Positions 54,628-63,686 of a DNA stretch of 64,000 bases are shown one piece after another; position 1 is the stretch's first letter; each line of letters starts with the position of its first letter. The translations under genes were made by a program, and so were the position numbers. Source of the DNA: Roseovarius sp. Pro17 (GTDB taxonomy: Bacteria > Pseudomonadota > Alphaproteobacteria > Rhodobacterales > Rhodobacteraceae); NCBI RefSeq assembly GCF_035599575.1, contig NZ_CP141179.1, positions 2,480,001-2,544,000 of the forward strand, in the 5' to 3' direction. Under the pieces are notes generated by a model. That model had not been told where the DNA came from. It saw nothing but the letters and a program-made list of their open reading frames with translations, and did no database searches.

Positions 54628-54903
54628 AGCGGTGCGCGCATAGGATAGGCCAAAGGCGCACGCGCCACAGCTTTGCCCAGATTGGCGCGCAGATCGTAGC
54701 GCCAGATCGACGCCACCCTCCGCAGATCGCTAATTTTTAGTTAAGAATCGCCCCTTGAAGTGGGTCATCAGAAGTTCACGAATTTTCCCGGGCTTGGCCG
54801 CAAATGTCATGCACTGGCCCAAACATGGCCGCAAATCACTGTCAGGTTGGTCGCTCATAAACACAAACGGACCCGTCATGCGGGCATGTCAGGGAGACAT
54901 CAC

Positions 54904-55065
54904 ATGAGCAGCCAGAGCAAACCGCAGAAACGCTGGATGACATCCGCCCTCAAGACCGCCGCTGGCGACATGCCGCAGTCGCCCTTTCAGCGCGGTCAGC
55001 GCAAGGGGATCGCCGCGCGCAGCAGCCTTGTTCAGCCGTGCCAGCGCATGTTGCACACCTCCTGA
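54904..55065 (+). CDS. small basic protein, conserved in Rhodobacterales
   Basis: A 53-residue basic protein with AGGGAG before ATG 54904. The opening SKPQKRWMTSALKTAAGDM and the PFQRGQRKG middle resemble short proteins that I recall as recurrent in Roseobacter genomes, though this cannot be checked here. No membrane segment. It precedes the Hint-domain gene by 56 bases in the same direction. Function unknown. Confidence 0.55.
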   Translation: MSSQSKPQKRWMTSALKTAAGDMPQSPFQRGQRKGIAARSSLVQPCQRMLHTS

Positions 55066-55121
55066 TTTCAGCCGCACCGCCCAAGGCCGCGCCCCATAGG
55101 ATTAAGCGAGAAAGCCAAAAC

Positions 55122-55907
55122 ATGGTCTATACCCCGTCCGCTCTCGGCCTCGCCACCGCTCTGCGCGCCAACGCCAGCAGCGCGGCGCAGGCGCGCCAGC
55201 GGGGCGATGCGGGCGCAGACACGAGGGTCTGCAATGTAGCACATCTGCGCAACGATGGCAGCATTGCCGAGGTTCGCCACACGATCCCGGTCCATCCCAT
55301 TTTTGACGCAGCATTCAGCGCCTTTGCGCGCGGCACGCTGATCAGCACCACAGACGGACCCGTCGCGATCGAAGATCTGACACCCGGTATGAAGGTCGCG
55401 ACGAACGAGTGTGGCCCATCGCCGGTGCTGTGGATCGGCAGCATGGCGATGCGCCAATGCGAAAACATGCCTAACCCCTCATCCGGCACCGCGCGGCTGA
55501 CTCGCATCATGACGGGCGCGCTGGGTATGGGCAGACCGCTGACCGATGTGATGACCGGTCCCGGCGCGCGCATTGCGCAGCGCAGCGCAACCCAGCCCGG
55601 CGGGGCCCACTCGGATCAGGTATTGCGACCAGTCCATGACATGATCGACGGCACGCATGTTATCGCGCTCAGCCCGCCGGGCACTGTGCATCTCTATCAC
55701 CTCGCGCTGCGCCGCCATGCGACGATCACCGCCGCAGGCCTCGCGTTCGAGACGTATCACCCCGGCCCCGGCTTTGAAAACAACCTGAACTATCAACATC
55801 TTTGGCAATTCATCGAGATGTTTCCGCATATCATGCGCCCTGCCGATTTCGGCAGCCTCGCGCATCCGCGCGCGCCACTTGCAAGAGACGGACGGGCAGT
55901 CTCCTGA
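55122..55907 (+). CDS. Hint (Hedgehog/intein-type) domain protein
   Basis: A 261-residue protein. The Hint-type module begins at AFARGTLISTTDGPVAIEDL (about residue 65) and TPGMKVATNECGPSPVLWIG, typical of roseobacter Hint proteins, with the later block HSDQVLRPVHDMIDG near the family histidine region and a GFENNLNYQHLW tail. The position that would be the nucleophile Cys of inteins appears as Ala/Arg-Gly-Thr in FARGT, so self-splicing is uncertain. Not fused to an RTX or adhesin repeat. Function unknown. Confidence 0.75.
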   Translation: MVYTPSALGLATALRANASSAAQARQRGDAGADTRVCNVAHLRNDGSIAEVRHTIPVHPIFDAAFSAFARGTLISTTDGPVAIEDLTPGMKVATNECGPSPVLWIGSMAMRQCENMPNPSSGTARLTRIMTGALGMGRPLTDVMTGPGARIAQRSATQPGGAHSDQVLRPVHDMIDGTHVIALSPPGTVHLYHLALRRHATITAAGLAFETYHPGPGFENNLNYQHLWQFIEMFPHIMRPADFGSLAHPRAPLARDGRAVS

Positions 55908-55947
55908 GCGGATTCCGTCTTAGGTATCGTGACTCATATATCGCGCC

Positions 55948-56448
55948 TCAGGTGTCGCGCGCCAGCCGCGCTTCCAGCACATCGAAGGGCACGCCGGGCT
56001 GATCCTTGGACCTGCGAATGACCAGAGCCGTCTTGACGCTGGCCACGTTGCTGGCGGCTGTCAGTTCTTCGGTCAGGAAGCGCTGGAATGTGCTGAGGTC
56101 CGGTGCCACGCATTTCAGGATAAAATCGACCTCGCCGTTCAGCATATGGCACTCGCGCACCAGCGGCCATTCGGCGCAGCGCGCCTCGAACGCGCTCAGA
56201 TCTGCCTCGGCCTGGCTTTGCAGTCCGACATTGGCGAACACCTGCACCTCAAAGCCCAGCTCGCGCGCGTCAACGTCGGCATGATAGCCACGAATAAATC
56301 CGGCCTCCTCCAGCGTGCGCACGCGGCGCAGGCAGGGCGGCGCCGAGATGCCGACGCGCTTGGCCAGTTCGACGTTGGTCATACGGCCATCGGCCTGAAG
56401 CTCGGCCAGGATCTTGCGGTCGATTGGGTCCAGACGGGTCGTGGCCAT
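55948..56448 (-). CDS. Lrp/AsnC family transcriptional regulator
   Basis: A 166-residue regulator with the N-terminal HTH (LDPIDRKILAELQADGRMTN, ELAKRVGISAPPCLRRVRTLEE) and the C-terminal RAM ligand domain (GLQSQAEADLSAFE, CHMLNGEVDFILKC, SVKTALVIRR). AGAGGT precedes ATG 56448; ATG 56463 is a less likely alternative. Divergent from trxB, with dyads in the shared intergenic region that could be its operators. The effector is probably an amino acid. Confidence 0.92.
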   Translation of the reverse strand: MATTRLDPIDRKILAELQADGRMTNVELAKRVGISAPPCLRRVRTLEEAGFIRGYHADVDARELGFEVQVFANVGLQSQAEADLSAFEARCAEWPLVRECHMLNGEVDFILKCVAPDLSTFQRFLTEELTAASNVASVKTALVIRRSKDQPGVPFDVLEARLARDT

Positions 56449-56476
56449 AATACCTCTGCTCATGGGGAAATTTCGC

Positions 56477-56543
56477 GATTGTTATACTAGCCGCGCCGTG
56501 CAGCGCAACAATCTTTCGCCGCAACGCAAGATCATTGCGCAAT
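56477..56543. promoter_or_regulatory. palindromes in the lrp-trxB intergenic region
   Basis: GATTGTT (56477-56483) and AACAATC (56507-56513) form a 7-bp inverted repeat 23 bases apart, and ATTGCGCAAT (56534-56543) is a perfect 10-base palindrome. Together they are candidate Lrp-family operator half-sites for autoregulation and for trxB control. Confidence 0.35.
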
Positions 56544-56650
56544 AACTTGGCAAGCCACGCAAATGCAACCCCGCTTTGCCAGGGGGTTTCGCCGCCCTCC
56601 TGCCGCGTCTATATCAGGCGCAGATTTCAGCACAACGAAAGGCGACGCAC

Positions 56651-57640
56651 ATGGCCAGCACGAAAAAGACCAAGGTTCTGATCATCGGCTCAGGCCCGGC
56701 GGGATATACCGCCGCCGTCTATGCCAGCCGCGCCATGCTGGAGCCGGTGCTGGTGCAGGGAATTGAGCCTGGCGGCCAGCTGACCACCACAACCGAGGTC
56801 GAGAACTGGCCCGGCGACACCGAGGTGCAGGGCCCCGACCTAATGCTGCGCATGGAGTCCCACGCCAAGGCGATGGGCTGCGAAGTCATCGGCGACATCA
56901 TCAGCAGCATTGATTTTTCCAAGCGTCCCTATGTCTGCCAATCCGATAGCGGCACCGAATACGTAGCCGATGCCATCATCCTGTGCACAGGCGCGCGCGC
57001 CAAATGGCTGGGCCTGCCCAGCGAGGAAAAGTTCAAAGGCTTCGGCGTTTCGGCCTGCGCCACCTGCGACGGATTTTTCTATCGCGGGCAGGAGATCGTC
57101 GTCGTCGGCGGCGGCAACACAGCGGTCGAAGAGGCGCTGTTCCTGACCAATTTCGCCTCCAAGGTCACGCTGGTCCACCGCCGGGATGAGCTGCGCGCCG
57201 AGCGAATTCTGATCGACCGGCTGGAAAAGAACCCCAAGATCCACCCCCTCTGGTTCCACGAACTGGACGAGGTCTATGGCACCGACAACCCGCTGGGTGT
57301 CGAAGGCGTCAAGGTCAAGCATACCAAGACCGGCGAGATCACCGATATCCCTGCCAAGGGCGTGTTCATCGCCATCGGCCATGCCCCCGCGAACGAGCTG
57401 GTCAAGGACGTGCTGGAAACCCATATGGGCGGCTATGTCGTGACCAAACCAGACAGTACCGAGACGTCGATTCCCGGCGTTTTTGCCGCTGGCGATCTGA
57501 CCGATTACAAGTATCGCCAAGCCGTCACCAGCGCCGGAATGGGCTGCATGGCCGCGCTCGAGGCCGAGCGTTGGCTGGCCGAGCATGGCATGGCCGAGAA
57601 TGAGGATGCCGTGAATGCGGCCCCCGCTTATGGCGCATGA
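56651..57640 (+). CDS. trxB: thioredoxin-disulfide reductase
   Basis: A 329-residue FAD/NADPH flavoenzyme that reduces thioredoxin. FAD motif VLIIGSGPAGYTAAVYASRA at the N-terminus; redox-active CATC with Cys136 and Cys139 (SACATCDGFF); NADPH motif VVGGGNTAVEEALFL; C-terminal FAD segment GVFAAGDLTDYKYRQAVTS. Length and order are normal. AAAGG precedes ATG 56651. Its last codons overlap a small downstream gene. Confidence 0.96.
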   Translation: MASTKKTKVLIIGSGPAGYTAAVYASRAMLEPVLVQGIEPGGQLTTTTEVENWPGDTEVQGPDLMLRMESHAKAMGCEVIGDIISSIDFSKRPYVCQSDSGTEYVADAIILCTGARAKWLGLPSEEKFKGFGVSACATCDGFFYRGQEIVVVGGGNTAVEEALFLTNFASKVTLVHRRDELRAERILIDRLEKNPKIHPLWFHELDEVYGTDNPLGVEGVKVKHTKTGEITDIPAKGVFIAIGHAPANELVKDVLETHMGGYVVTKPDSTETSIPGVFAAGDLTDYKYRQAVTSAGMGCMAALEAERWLAEHGMAENEDAVNAAPAYGA

Positions 57641-57956
57641 TTTTGCCGCCCAGCGGGCCGCGACCTACGCCACCTTCGCCGAAATCGCCGAGGGCGTGGA
57701 CCTGCCGGACGTGGCCGATATCGACTATGCGTTTATCGCGGGCGCTGCCGCCGACTGGGACGCTGCCGAGGCTGCGCTGAGCGAGGCAGGCTTTGACTGC
57801 GCGCGGGTCGAGGACGAGGATGGCTCGCTCTATCTGGCGACCTGTCTGCCAGATCAGCCTGTGACCGCAATGGCCATTTGGCTGGGCGAAGAAACGGCGA
57901 CAACGCTGGCCTTGCCCCATGGCTTTCACCCCGACGGCTGGGGCTTTCTGGGATAA
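57630..57956 (+). CDS. RraB-like small acidic protein
   Basis: A 108-residue very acidic protein whose pattern DYAFIAGAAADWDAAEAALSEAGFD resembles the ribonuclease E inhibitor RraB family (fold with alternating DW and AEAAL elements). The match is moderate and the role is unproven. The ATG at 57630 overlaps the end of trxB by 11 bases, in a different frame, so translation is probably coupled. Confidence 0.5.
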   Translation: MAHDFAAQRAATYATFAEIAEGVDLPDVADIDYAFIAGAAADWDAAEAALSEAGFDCARVEDEDGSLYLATCLPDQPVTAMAIWLGEETATTLALPHGFHPDGWGFLG

Positions 57957-58219
57957 GCGTAGGATTGATGTAAAATCGTCCGCATCACTCCGGGCATCGG
58001 TGCCCACCGCAACCCGTCCGATGCGTAGGCGCCCCGCGGCCAAGCACCGCGCGGCGGCCTCCTTTGCACGCCACATGGCGGAAAACAGGCCTTTTCGTCG
58101 CGATATACGTGGAGGTCACTGGACAATCGCCCTTTGCGCACGCTATTGCGCGCGCGATGGGTCCGTCATGTAGACCCCCCCCCGACGACAATCCGCCCCG
58201 CAACCCCGAAAGTGATTTC

Positions 58220-59935
58220 ATGCTCCCTCTCACGAACCTCACGCCGATCCCGGAACTTTATGTCAGCCACGAGTCGGCTCAGAAGCTGAAGGTCGAGGCG
58301 GCCGATCTGGTCAGCCATGATCTGACGCCACGCCAGATCTGCGATCTGGAGCTGCTGATGAATGGCGGCTTCAACCCGCTCAAGGGGTTCATGAGCGAGG
58401 CGGATTACGATGGCGTCGTCGAGGAGATGCGCCTGAGCAGCGGCGCGCTCTGGCCGATGCCGATCACGCTGGACGTGGGCGACACATTCGCCGACGCGCT
58501 GGAACTGGGGCAGGATATCGCCCTGCGCGATCAGGAGGGCGTGATCCTCGCCACCATGACCGTCACCGACCGCTGGAGCCCGGACAAATCCAACGAGGCG
58601 GCCAAGGTCTTTGGCGCCGATGACAGCGCCCATCCGGCCGTCAACTACCTGCATAACACCGCCGGCGCGGTCTATCTCGGCGGTCCCGTCACCGGCATCC
58701 AGCAGCCGGTGCATTATGATTTCCGCGGTCGCCGCGACACCCCGAACGAACTGCGCGCCTACTTTCGCAAGCTGGGCTGGCGCAAGATCGTGGCCTTTCA
58801 GACGCGCAACCCGCTGCACCGCGCGCATCAGGAACTGACGTTCCGCGCCGCCAAGGAGGCGCAGGCCAACCTGCTGATCCACCCTGTCGTCGGCATGACA
58901 AAGCCGGGCGATGTCGATCACTTTACCCGCGTGCGCTGCTACGAGGCGGTGCTGGACAAATACCCAAGTTCGACCACCACGATGAGCCTGCTCAACCTGG
59001 CCATGCGCATGGGCGGCCCGCGCGAGGCGGTCTGGCACGGGCTGATCCGGGCCAATCACGGCTGCACGCATTTCATCGTCGGGCGCGATCACGCCGGCCC
59101 CGGCAAGAATTCGGCCGGCGAGGATTTCTACGGCCCCTACGATGCGCAGGACCTGTTCCGCAAGTATCAGGACGAGATCGGCGTCGAAATGCTGGACTTC
59201 AAACACATGGTCTATGTGCAGGAGCGCGCCCAATACGAGCCGATGGACGAGATCGAGGACAAGGACGACGTCACGATCCTGAACATCTCCGGGACCGAGC
59301 TGCGCCGCCGTCTGCAAGAGGGCCTCGAGATCCCGGAATGGTTCAGCTTTCCCGAAGTGGTCAAGGAGCTGCGCCGCACCCGCCCGCCACGGGCCAATCA
59401 GGGATTCACCGTGTTTTTCACCGGCTATTCCGGGTCGGGCAAATCCACCATCGCCAACGCGCTGATGGTCAAGCTGATGGAAATGGGCGGGCGCCCCGTG
59501 ACGCTGCTGGACGGCGATATCGTGCGCAAGAATCTCTCCTCCGAGCTGGGATTCAGCAAGGAGCACCGCGATCTGAACATTCGCCGCATCGGCTATGTCG
59601 CCAGTGAAATCACCAAGAACGGCGGCATCGCCATCTGCGCCCCGATCGCGCCCTATGCCACCACGCGGCGCGCGGTGCGCGAGGACGTCGAAGAGTTCGG
59701 CGCGTTCATTGAGGTCCACGTCGCCACCAGCATCGAGGAATGCGAGCGCCGCGACCGCAAGGGCCTCTACAAACTGGCGCGCGCGGGCAAGATCAAGGAG
59801 TTCACCGGCATCTCGGACCCCTACGACATTCCCGAAACCCCCGAACTACGCGTCGAGACCGAAAACGTCGACGTCGACAACTGCGCCCATCAGGTCGTGC
59901 TGAAACTGGAACAGATGGGGCTGATCGCAGGCTAA
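58220..59935 (+). CDS. bifunctional sulfate adenylyltransferase / adenylylsulfate kinase
   Basis: A 571-residue fusion that makes APS from ATP and sulfate and then phosphorylates it to PAPS. The ATP sulfurylase part (1-395) has the catalytic QTRNPLHRAHQEL and the GRDHAGPG loop; the CysC part (from about 400) has P-loop TGYSGSGKSTIANAL, DGDIVRKNLSSELGFSKEHR and FIEVHVATSIEECERRD. The N-terminal PUA-like domain is present. A run of nine C lies at 58175-58183, upstream of the start. No cysH, cysG or sulfate ABC genes are adjacent. Confidence 0.95.
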   Translation: MLPLTNLTPIPELYVSHESAQKLKVEAADLVSHDLTPRQICDLELLMNGGFNPLKGFMSEADYDGVVEEMRLSSGALWPMPITLDVGDTFADALELGQDIALRDQEGVILATMTVTDRWSPDKSNEAAKVFGADDSAHPAVNYLHNTAGAVYLGGPVTGIQQPVHYDFRGRRDTPNELRAYFRKLGWRKIVAFQTRNPLHRAHQELTFRAAKEAQANLLIHPVVGMTKPGDVDHFTRVRCYEAVLDKYPSSTTTMSLLNLAMRMGGPREAVWHGLIRANHGCTHFIVGRDHAGPGKNSAGEDFYGPYDAQDLFRKYQDEIGVEMLDFKHMVYVQERAQYEPMDEIEDKDDVTILNISGTELRRRLQEGLEIPEWFSFPEVVKELRRTRPPRANQGFTVFFTGYSGSGKSTIANALMVKLMEMGGRPVTLLDGDIVRKNLSSELGFSKEHRDLNIRRIGYVASEITKNGGIAICAPIAPYATTRRAVREDVEEFGAFIEVHVATSIEECERRDRKGLYKLARAGKIKEFTGISDPYDIPETPELRVETENVDVDNCAHQVVLKLEQMGLIAG

Positions 59936-59944
59936 ATTGACACA

Positions 59945-59968
59945 GGGCCGCGCATCATGCCGCGGCCC
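59945..59968 (+). terminator. hairpin terminator after the Sat-CysC gene
   Basis: GGGCCGCG and CGCGGCCC pair perfectly over 8 bp around an 8-base loop and are followed on the plus strand by TTATT. It lies between the convergent sat-cysC and glycosyltransferase stop codons and could serve both. Confidence 0.65.
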
Positions 59969-60835
59969 TTATTGCGTCTGCAGAACCGTCCGCGCCGCGC
60001 GGGCGTAAAGATCGCCAAAATCTGCGGCCGTATCCTGCATCGCCAACAGCGCGGGCGCGCGCGCCTCGTAATCCTCTGCCGAGGCTCCTTGCATCGCCGC
60101 GCGCAGCTCTTCCTCGCTCTTGCATATGATCATGCCCGACGTATCAAAGAAATCGCCGATATTCGGGCAACCCCAATAGATCGGCACAGTTGCGCATAGA
60201 ATGGCGTCGACCAGCTTTTCGGTAAAGTAATTCGTCTCGCGCACATTCTCGATCACCACGGAATAGCGGTAAGAGGCCAGCCCGTCCGCCTTGGCGGCGA
60301 ACGGCTTATAGCCGCGCCCCATTACGTCCAGATCCATCTGCGCCTTGTGCGCCCAATCGGCGATTGAATGGCGCAGGCGGTGCCCCTCTTGCGAGCGTTT
60401 GTCGGACGCGATCAGCGACATCATCCGCGTCTTGGTGCAATCCAGATCGCGCCACCCGGGAACCCACGTGCTGCCGAAGGGAAAAAACGCACCGTTTGGT
60501 ATATCGCTCAGCAACGCGGCGTTATGGCTTAGCACTTTGTAGAACCTACCATGCGAGCGGCGCAGCGACCTGAGTTGGCCACCATGGATCGCCTCTGGTT
60601 CCAGCACCATGATCGAAACGCGCGCGCGAATGCCGAAACCGGGCCGCCAATGCAGCGACTTGCGCGGGAAAACGATCAGATGATCGCGCGGCTCCAGATC
60701 GGCCAGCGTGCGCCCCTCAATCCCCTCAGGCGTGCCCAGCGGCCAGATCAGCCGGTCGAGCGGGATCGCGCCGGGGCGCACGCCCAGCTTCATGTCATGG
60801 GGCAGAACCGCCACCTTGGGCGCAGGCTGGGACAT
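59969..60835 (-). CDS. glycosyltransferase family 10-like (fucosyltransferase type) protein
   Basis: A 288-residue GT10-type glycosyltransferase. The C-terminal donor-binding region is diagnostic: YRYSVVIENVRETNYFTEKL followed by VDAILCATVPIYWGCPNIGD, matching the alpha1,3-fucosyltransferase GDP-sugar motif with its Glu and Lys. The N-terminal acceptor domain is shorter and more divergent (HLIVFPRKSLHWRPGFGIRA). No signal peptide. AAGGAG precedes ATG 60835. Likely decorates a surface glycan; sugar and acceptor are unknown. Confidence 0.78.
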   Translation of the reverse strand: MSQPAPKVAVLPHDMKLGVRPGAIPLDRLIWPLGTPEGIEGRTLADLEPRDHLIVFPRKSLHWRPGFGIRARVSIMVLEPEAIHGGQLRSLRRSHGRFYKVLSHNAALLSDIPNGAFFPFGSTWVPGWRDLDCTKTRMMSLIASDKRSQEGHRLRHSIADWAHKAQMDLDVMGRGYKPFAAKADGLASYRYSVVIENVRETNYFTEKLVDAILCATVPIYWGCPNIGDFFDTSGMIICKSEEELRAAMQGASAEDYEARAPALLAMQDTAADFGDLYARAARTVLQTQ

Positions 60836-60971
60836 GGATCGCACTCCTTGAAACACGCCCCCTTTACGCGACGGGGCGCGCACCGGCAACCAGCCCATGC
60901 GCGCCCCAATATTTCATCGTTCCGCAAATACTCATGCTCTGCCTGCCACAGGCAGAACCACCTCGCCGGGA

Positions 60972-61199
60972 TCAATGCACCGTTACAGGCTCCAGATCGT
61001 GCTGGCGCGCCAGAACGAAGGCCATCTTGCGATTACTAACCAGCGCCAAACGCTCGCCTTCTTCGCTGTGGACGGCATAAAGTGTCGTCAGATCGCCCAC
61101 TTGGCTCTGCACGTCCTCGGGCAGATCCTCAACCGCGACTGAGCGGACATAGGCGATGCGTTGGCCAGCCTCGTGCGGGAATTCGAATTCGGTATCCAT
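60972..61199 (-). CDS. DUF1150 family protein
   Basis: A 75-residue protein of the alphaproteobacterial family DUF1150, with the typical IAYVRSVAVEDLPEDVQ, LYAVHSEEGERLALVSNRKM and AFVLARQHDLEPVTVH pattern. AAGGAGG precedes ATG 61199. It follows hsp20 by 22 bases, the usual fixed pairing, so it is probably heat-induced as well. Molecular role unknown. Confidence 0.9.
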   Translation of the reverse strand: MDTEFEFPHEAGQRIAYVRSVAVEDLPEDVQSQVGDLTTLYAVHSEEGERLALVSNRKMAFVLARQHDLEPVTVH

Positions 61200-61221
61200 G
61201 TCTCATGCCTCCTTAAGACGG

Positions 61222-61641
61222 CTATTTGCCACGTTTGTTTATCTGGATCGTCTGTACAACTGTTTCGGCAGGTGCGCGGGTCAAGTCGATATGCAGCAGC
61301 CCGTTCTCCATGATCGCCGCGCCCACCTCGACCGCATCAGCCAAAACAAAGCTGCGCTGAAACTGCCGCGCCGCAATGCCGCGATGCAGGAACACCCGCT
61401 CGCCCATATCGGCACCTTGGCGGCCCCGGATCACCAGTTGGCGATCCTCAACCGTGACCGACAAATCGCCCTCGCCAAAGCCTGCAACGGCCAGCGTAAT
61501 GCGATAGGAGTTGTCTGAAGTCTGCTCAATATTGAAAGGCGGATAGCCCTCGTTACCGGATTTCGCGCTGCGCTCCAGCAGCCTTTCCAGCTGGTCAAAG
61601 CCCAGCATATAGGGGTGCGCCCCCAGCGTCATTTTCGTCAT
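61222..61641 (-). CDS. Hsp20 family small heat-shock protein
   Basis: A 140-residue IbpA-type chaperone that holds unfolded proteins. The alpha-crystallin domain runs from YPPFNIEQTSDNSYRITLAV to MENGLLHIDLTRAPAE, with GFGEGDLSVTVEDRQLVIRG and FLHRGIAARQFQRSFVLAD in the middle. The N-terminal arm is short (GFDQLERLLERSA). AAGGA precedes ATG 61641. A sigma32-like promoter lies 74 bases upstream, and DUF1150 follows. Confidence 0.93.
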   Translation of the reverse strand: MTKMTLGAHPYMLGFDQLERLLERSAKSGNEGYPPFNIEQTSDNSYRITLAVAGFGEGDLSVTVEDRQLVIRGRQGADMGERVFLHRGIAARQFQRSFVLADAVEVGAAIMENGLLHIDLTRAPAETVVQTIQINKRGK

Positions 61642-61714
61642 GTGCCACGTCCTTGCGTCAAGCGACTGGTCAGATTGGCACCGCCCCATTAGCGGCAACG
61701 ATGCCTTGAACAGA

Positions 61715-61743
61715 ATATGGGTCTTCCCCAGCAGCGGTGCAAG
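61715..61743 (-). promoter_or_regulatory. sigma32 (RpoH)-like promoter of hsp20
   Basis: Read on the minus strand, CTTGCAC (61743-61737) and CCCATAT (61721-61715) are separated by 15 bases, close to the heat-shock consensus CTTGAAA-N11-16-CCCATNT, and lie about 74 bases before the hsp20 start codon. Confidence 0.55.
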
Positions 61744-61809
61744 GGCTATGCCAATACTCAAATCCGGCGTATCCTATACGAGCCGTCCAGCGGCAGGAAA
61801 GAGTCCCAC

Positions 61810-62034
61810 ATGAACGCCTATAGCGAACTCGCGATGAAATCCGACGACGTGCTGCGCGTCGAGCTGGAACAGTTCCGCCGCGAGCATCGCGATCTGGACC
61901 TGGCGATCGAGGCGCTGGAAGAGCGGACCGTGCGCGATCCGCTGACCATCAAACGGCTCAAGCAGCAAAAGCTGCGCCTCAAGGATCGTATCGCCTACAT
62001 CGAAGACCGGCTTCTGCCCGACATCATCGCCTGA
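61810..62034 (+). CDS. DUF465 (YdcH-like) family protein
   Basis: A 74-residue helical protein: EQFRREHRDLDLAIEALEER followed by TIKRLKQQKLRLKDRIAYIE is the DUF465/YdcH signature. Such proteins are abundant small coiled coils in alphaproteobacteria, with unknown role. GGAAAGAG precedes ATG 61810. Divergent from hsp20 and upstream of purE by 83 bases. Confidence 0.9.
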   Translation: MNAYSELAMKSDDVLRVELEQFRREHRDLDLAIEALEERTVRDPLTIKRLKQQKLRLKDRIAYIEDRLLPDIIA

Positions 62035-62117
62035 GGCGCGCATTTACCCCGCCTGAGTGGTGGACGCCCTGCGCGCGCGCGCCTATGGTTCGCGCCTGAA
62101 ACAATGAGGGGCGCGCA

Positions 62118-62606
62118 ATGCCGCAAATCGAGGTCGGGATCATCATGGGCAGCCAGTCGGACTGGCCCACGATGAAGGAAGCCGCAGACATTCTGGACGC
62201 GCTGAACGTGCCTTACGAGACGCGCATCGTCTCGGCCCATCGCACGCCGGATCGCCTGTGGTCTTATGGCACCGAGGCGGCGGGGCGCGGCCTCAAGGTG
62301 ATCATTGCGGGCGCTGGCGGTGCGGCGCACCTACCCGGCATGATGGCGTCCAAGACCCGCGTGCCGGTGATCGGCGTGCCGGTGCAGACCAAGGCGCTTT
62401 CGGGCCTCGACAGCCTCTATTCCATCGTCCAGATGCCCAAAGGCTATCCGGTCGCCACCATGGCCATCGGCGCAGCTGGTGCGGCCAATGCGGGCCTCAT
62501 GGCCGCCGCGATCCTGGCCAATGGGGATGCGGCGCTGGCTGGGCGTCTGGATGACTGGCGTGCGGCCCTGTCCGCCTCAATCCCCGAGGAGCCGACAAAT
62601 GACTGA
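62118..62606 (+). CDS. purE: N5-carboxyaminoimidazole ribonucleotide mutase
   Basis: A 162-residue class I PurE, which converts N5-CAIR to CAIR in purine synthesis. The signature [20 protein letters not shown] and [12 protein letters not shown] (mutase His) are clear, followed by [20 protein letters not shown] and [26 protein letters not shown] precedes ATG 62118. It overlaps purK by 8 bases. Confidence 0.97.
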   Translation: MPQIEVGIIMGSQSDWPTMKEAADILDALNVPYETRIVSAHRTPDRLWSYGTEAAGRGLKVIIAGAGGAAHLPGMMASKTRVPVIGVPVQTKALSGLDSLYSIVQMPKGYPVATMAIGAAGAANAGLMAAAILANGDAALAGRLDDWRAALSASIPEEPTND

Positions 62607-63672
62607 GCCGCTTAAAACCGGTGCCACCATCGGCATTCTCGGCGGCGGCCAACTGGGCCGGATGCTATCAGTCGCGGCCTCGCGCCTCGGCTTCAAAACC
62701 TGCATTTTCGAGCCGGGCACAGACTGCCCCGCGTCCCATGTCGCGGATCGCCACATTGCCGCGCCATACGACGACGAAGATGCGTTGCATACCTTTGCAG
62801 ATGCCTGCGACGTCATCACATTCGAGTTCGAGAACATCCCGACCTCGACGCTGGAAATCCTCGAAAAACTGCGCCCGCTCCATCCGGACCGTACGGCACT
62901 GCGCGTCAGTCAGGACCGGCTGGTGGAAAAGGCGTTCCTGAACGATCTGGGCCTGCAAACCGCCCCTTTCGCCGCAGTCGATGACGGCGTCGACATCACG
63001 CAAGCGATGAATGAAATCGGCCTGCCCGCAATCCTGAAAACCCGCCGCTTTGGCTATGACGGCAAGGGGCAGGTGCGCATAACGGACCCAAACGAGGCCG
63101 AAGGCGCGTTGAGCGATATGAACGAGGCTCCGGCGATCTACGAAGGCTTTGTCGATTTCAGCCATGAGGTGTCCGTGATAGCCGCCCGCAATGCCGCCGG
63201 CGATGTGTCGGCCTTTGATCCCGGCGAGAACGTGCATAAGGACGGCATCCTGCGCACCACGACCATCCCGGCCCGCCTCAGCGCCGCACAGCGCAGCGAT
63301 GCCGTCTTACTGGCGGCCAAGATACTGAACAAGCTGGATTACGTCGGCGTGATGGGTGTCGAGTTGTTCGTCACCGACGAGGGCCTGATCGTAAATGAGA
63401 TCGCCCCGCGCGTGCATAATTCCGGCCACTGGACACAGAATGGCTGCACCGTCGATCAGTTTGAGCAACACATCCGCGCCGTCGCCGGATGGCCGCTGGG
63501 CGATGGCAAGCGGCACTCGAACGTGGTGATGGAAAACCTCATTGGCGACGACATGGACCGTGTGCCCGATCTGGCGCGCGACGGTGCCTGCGCACTGCAT
63601 ATATACGGCAAGGCCGAGGTCAAACCGGGCCGCAAGATGGGCCATGTCAACCGCGTGACCGGGCCGGCCTGA
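62599..63672 (+). CDS. purK: N5-carboxyaminoimidazole ribonucleotide synthase
   Basis: A 357-residue ATP-grasp enzyme that carboxylates AIR with ATP and bicarbonate. N-terminal [23 protein letters not shown]-grasp motifs [18 protein letters not shown] and [19 protein letters not shown] with the metal ligands Glu and Asn; substrate region [17 protein letters not shown]. Length is normal. Overlaps purE by 8 bases in the usual purEK operon. It ends 14 bases before the convergent rnr. Confidence 0.96.
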   Translation: MTEPLKTGATIGILGGGQLGRMLSVAASRLGFKTCIFEPGTDCPASHVADRHIAAPYDDEDALHTFADACDVITFEFENIPTSTLEILEKLRPLHPDRTALRVSQDRLVEKAFLNDLGLQTAPFAAVDDGVDITQAMNEIGLPAILKTRRFGYDGKGQVRITDPNEAEGALSDMNEAPAIYEGFVDFSHEVSVIAARNAAGDVSAFDPGENVHKDGILRTTTIPARLSAAQRSDAVLLAAKILNKLDYVGVMGVELFVTDEGLIVNEIAPRVHNSGHWTQNGCTVDQFEQHIRAVAGWPLGDGKRHSNVVMENLIGDDMDRVPDLARDGACALHIYGKAEVKPGRKMGHVNRVTGPA

Positions 63673-63686
63673 CTCTGGTATCAGAC

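Noticed and set aside
57957..58219. Possible SAM or other riboswitch upstream of the Sat-CysC gene
   Set aside because: No conserved riboswitch core could be recognised in the leader; only a C9 run and GC-rich sequence were seen.
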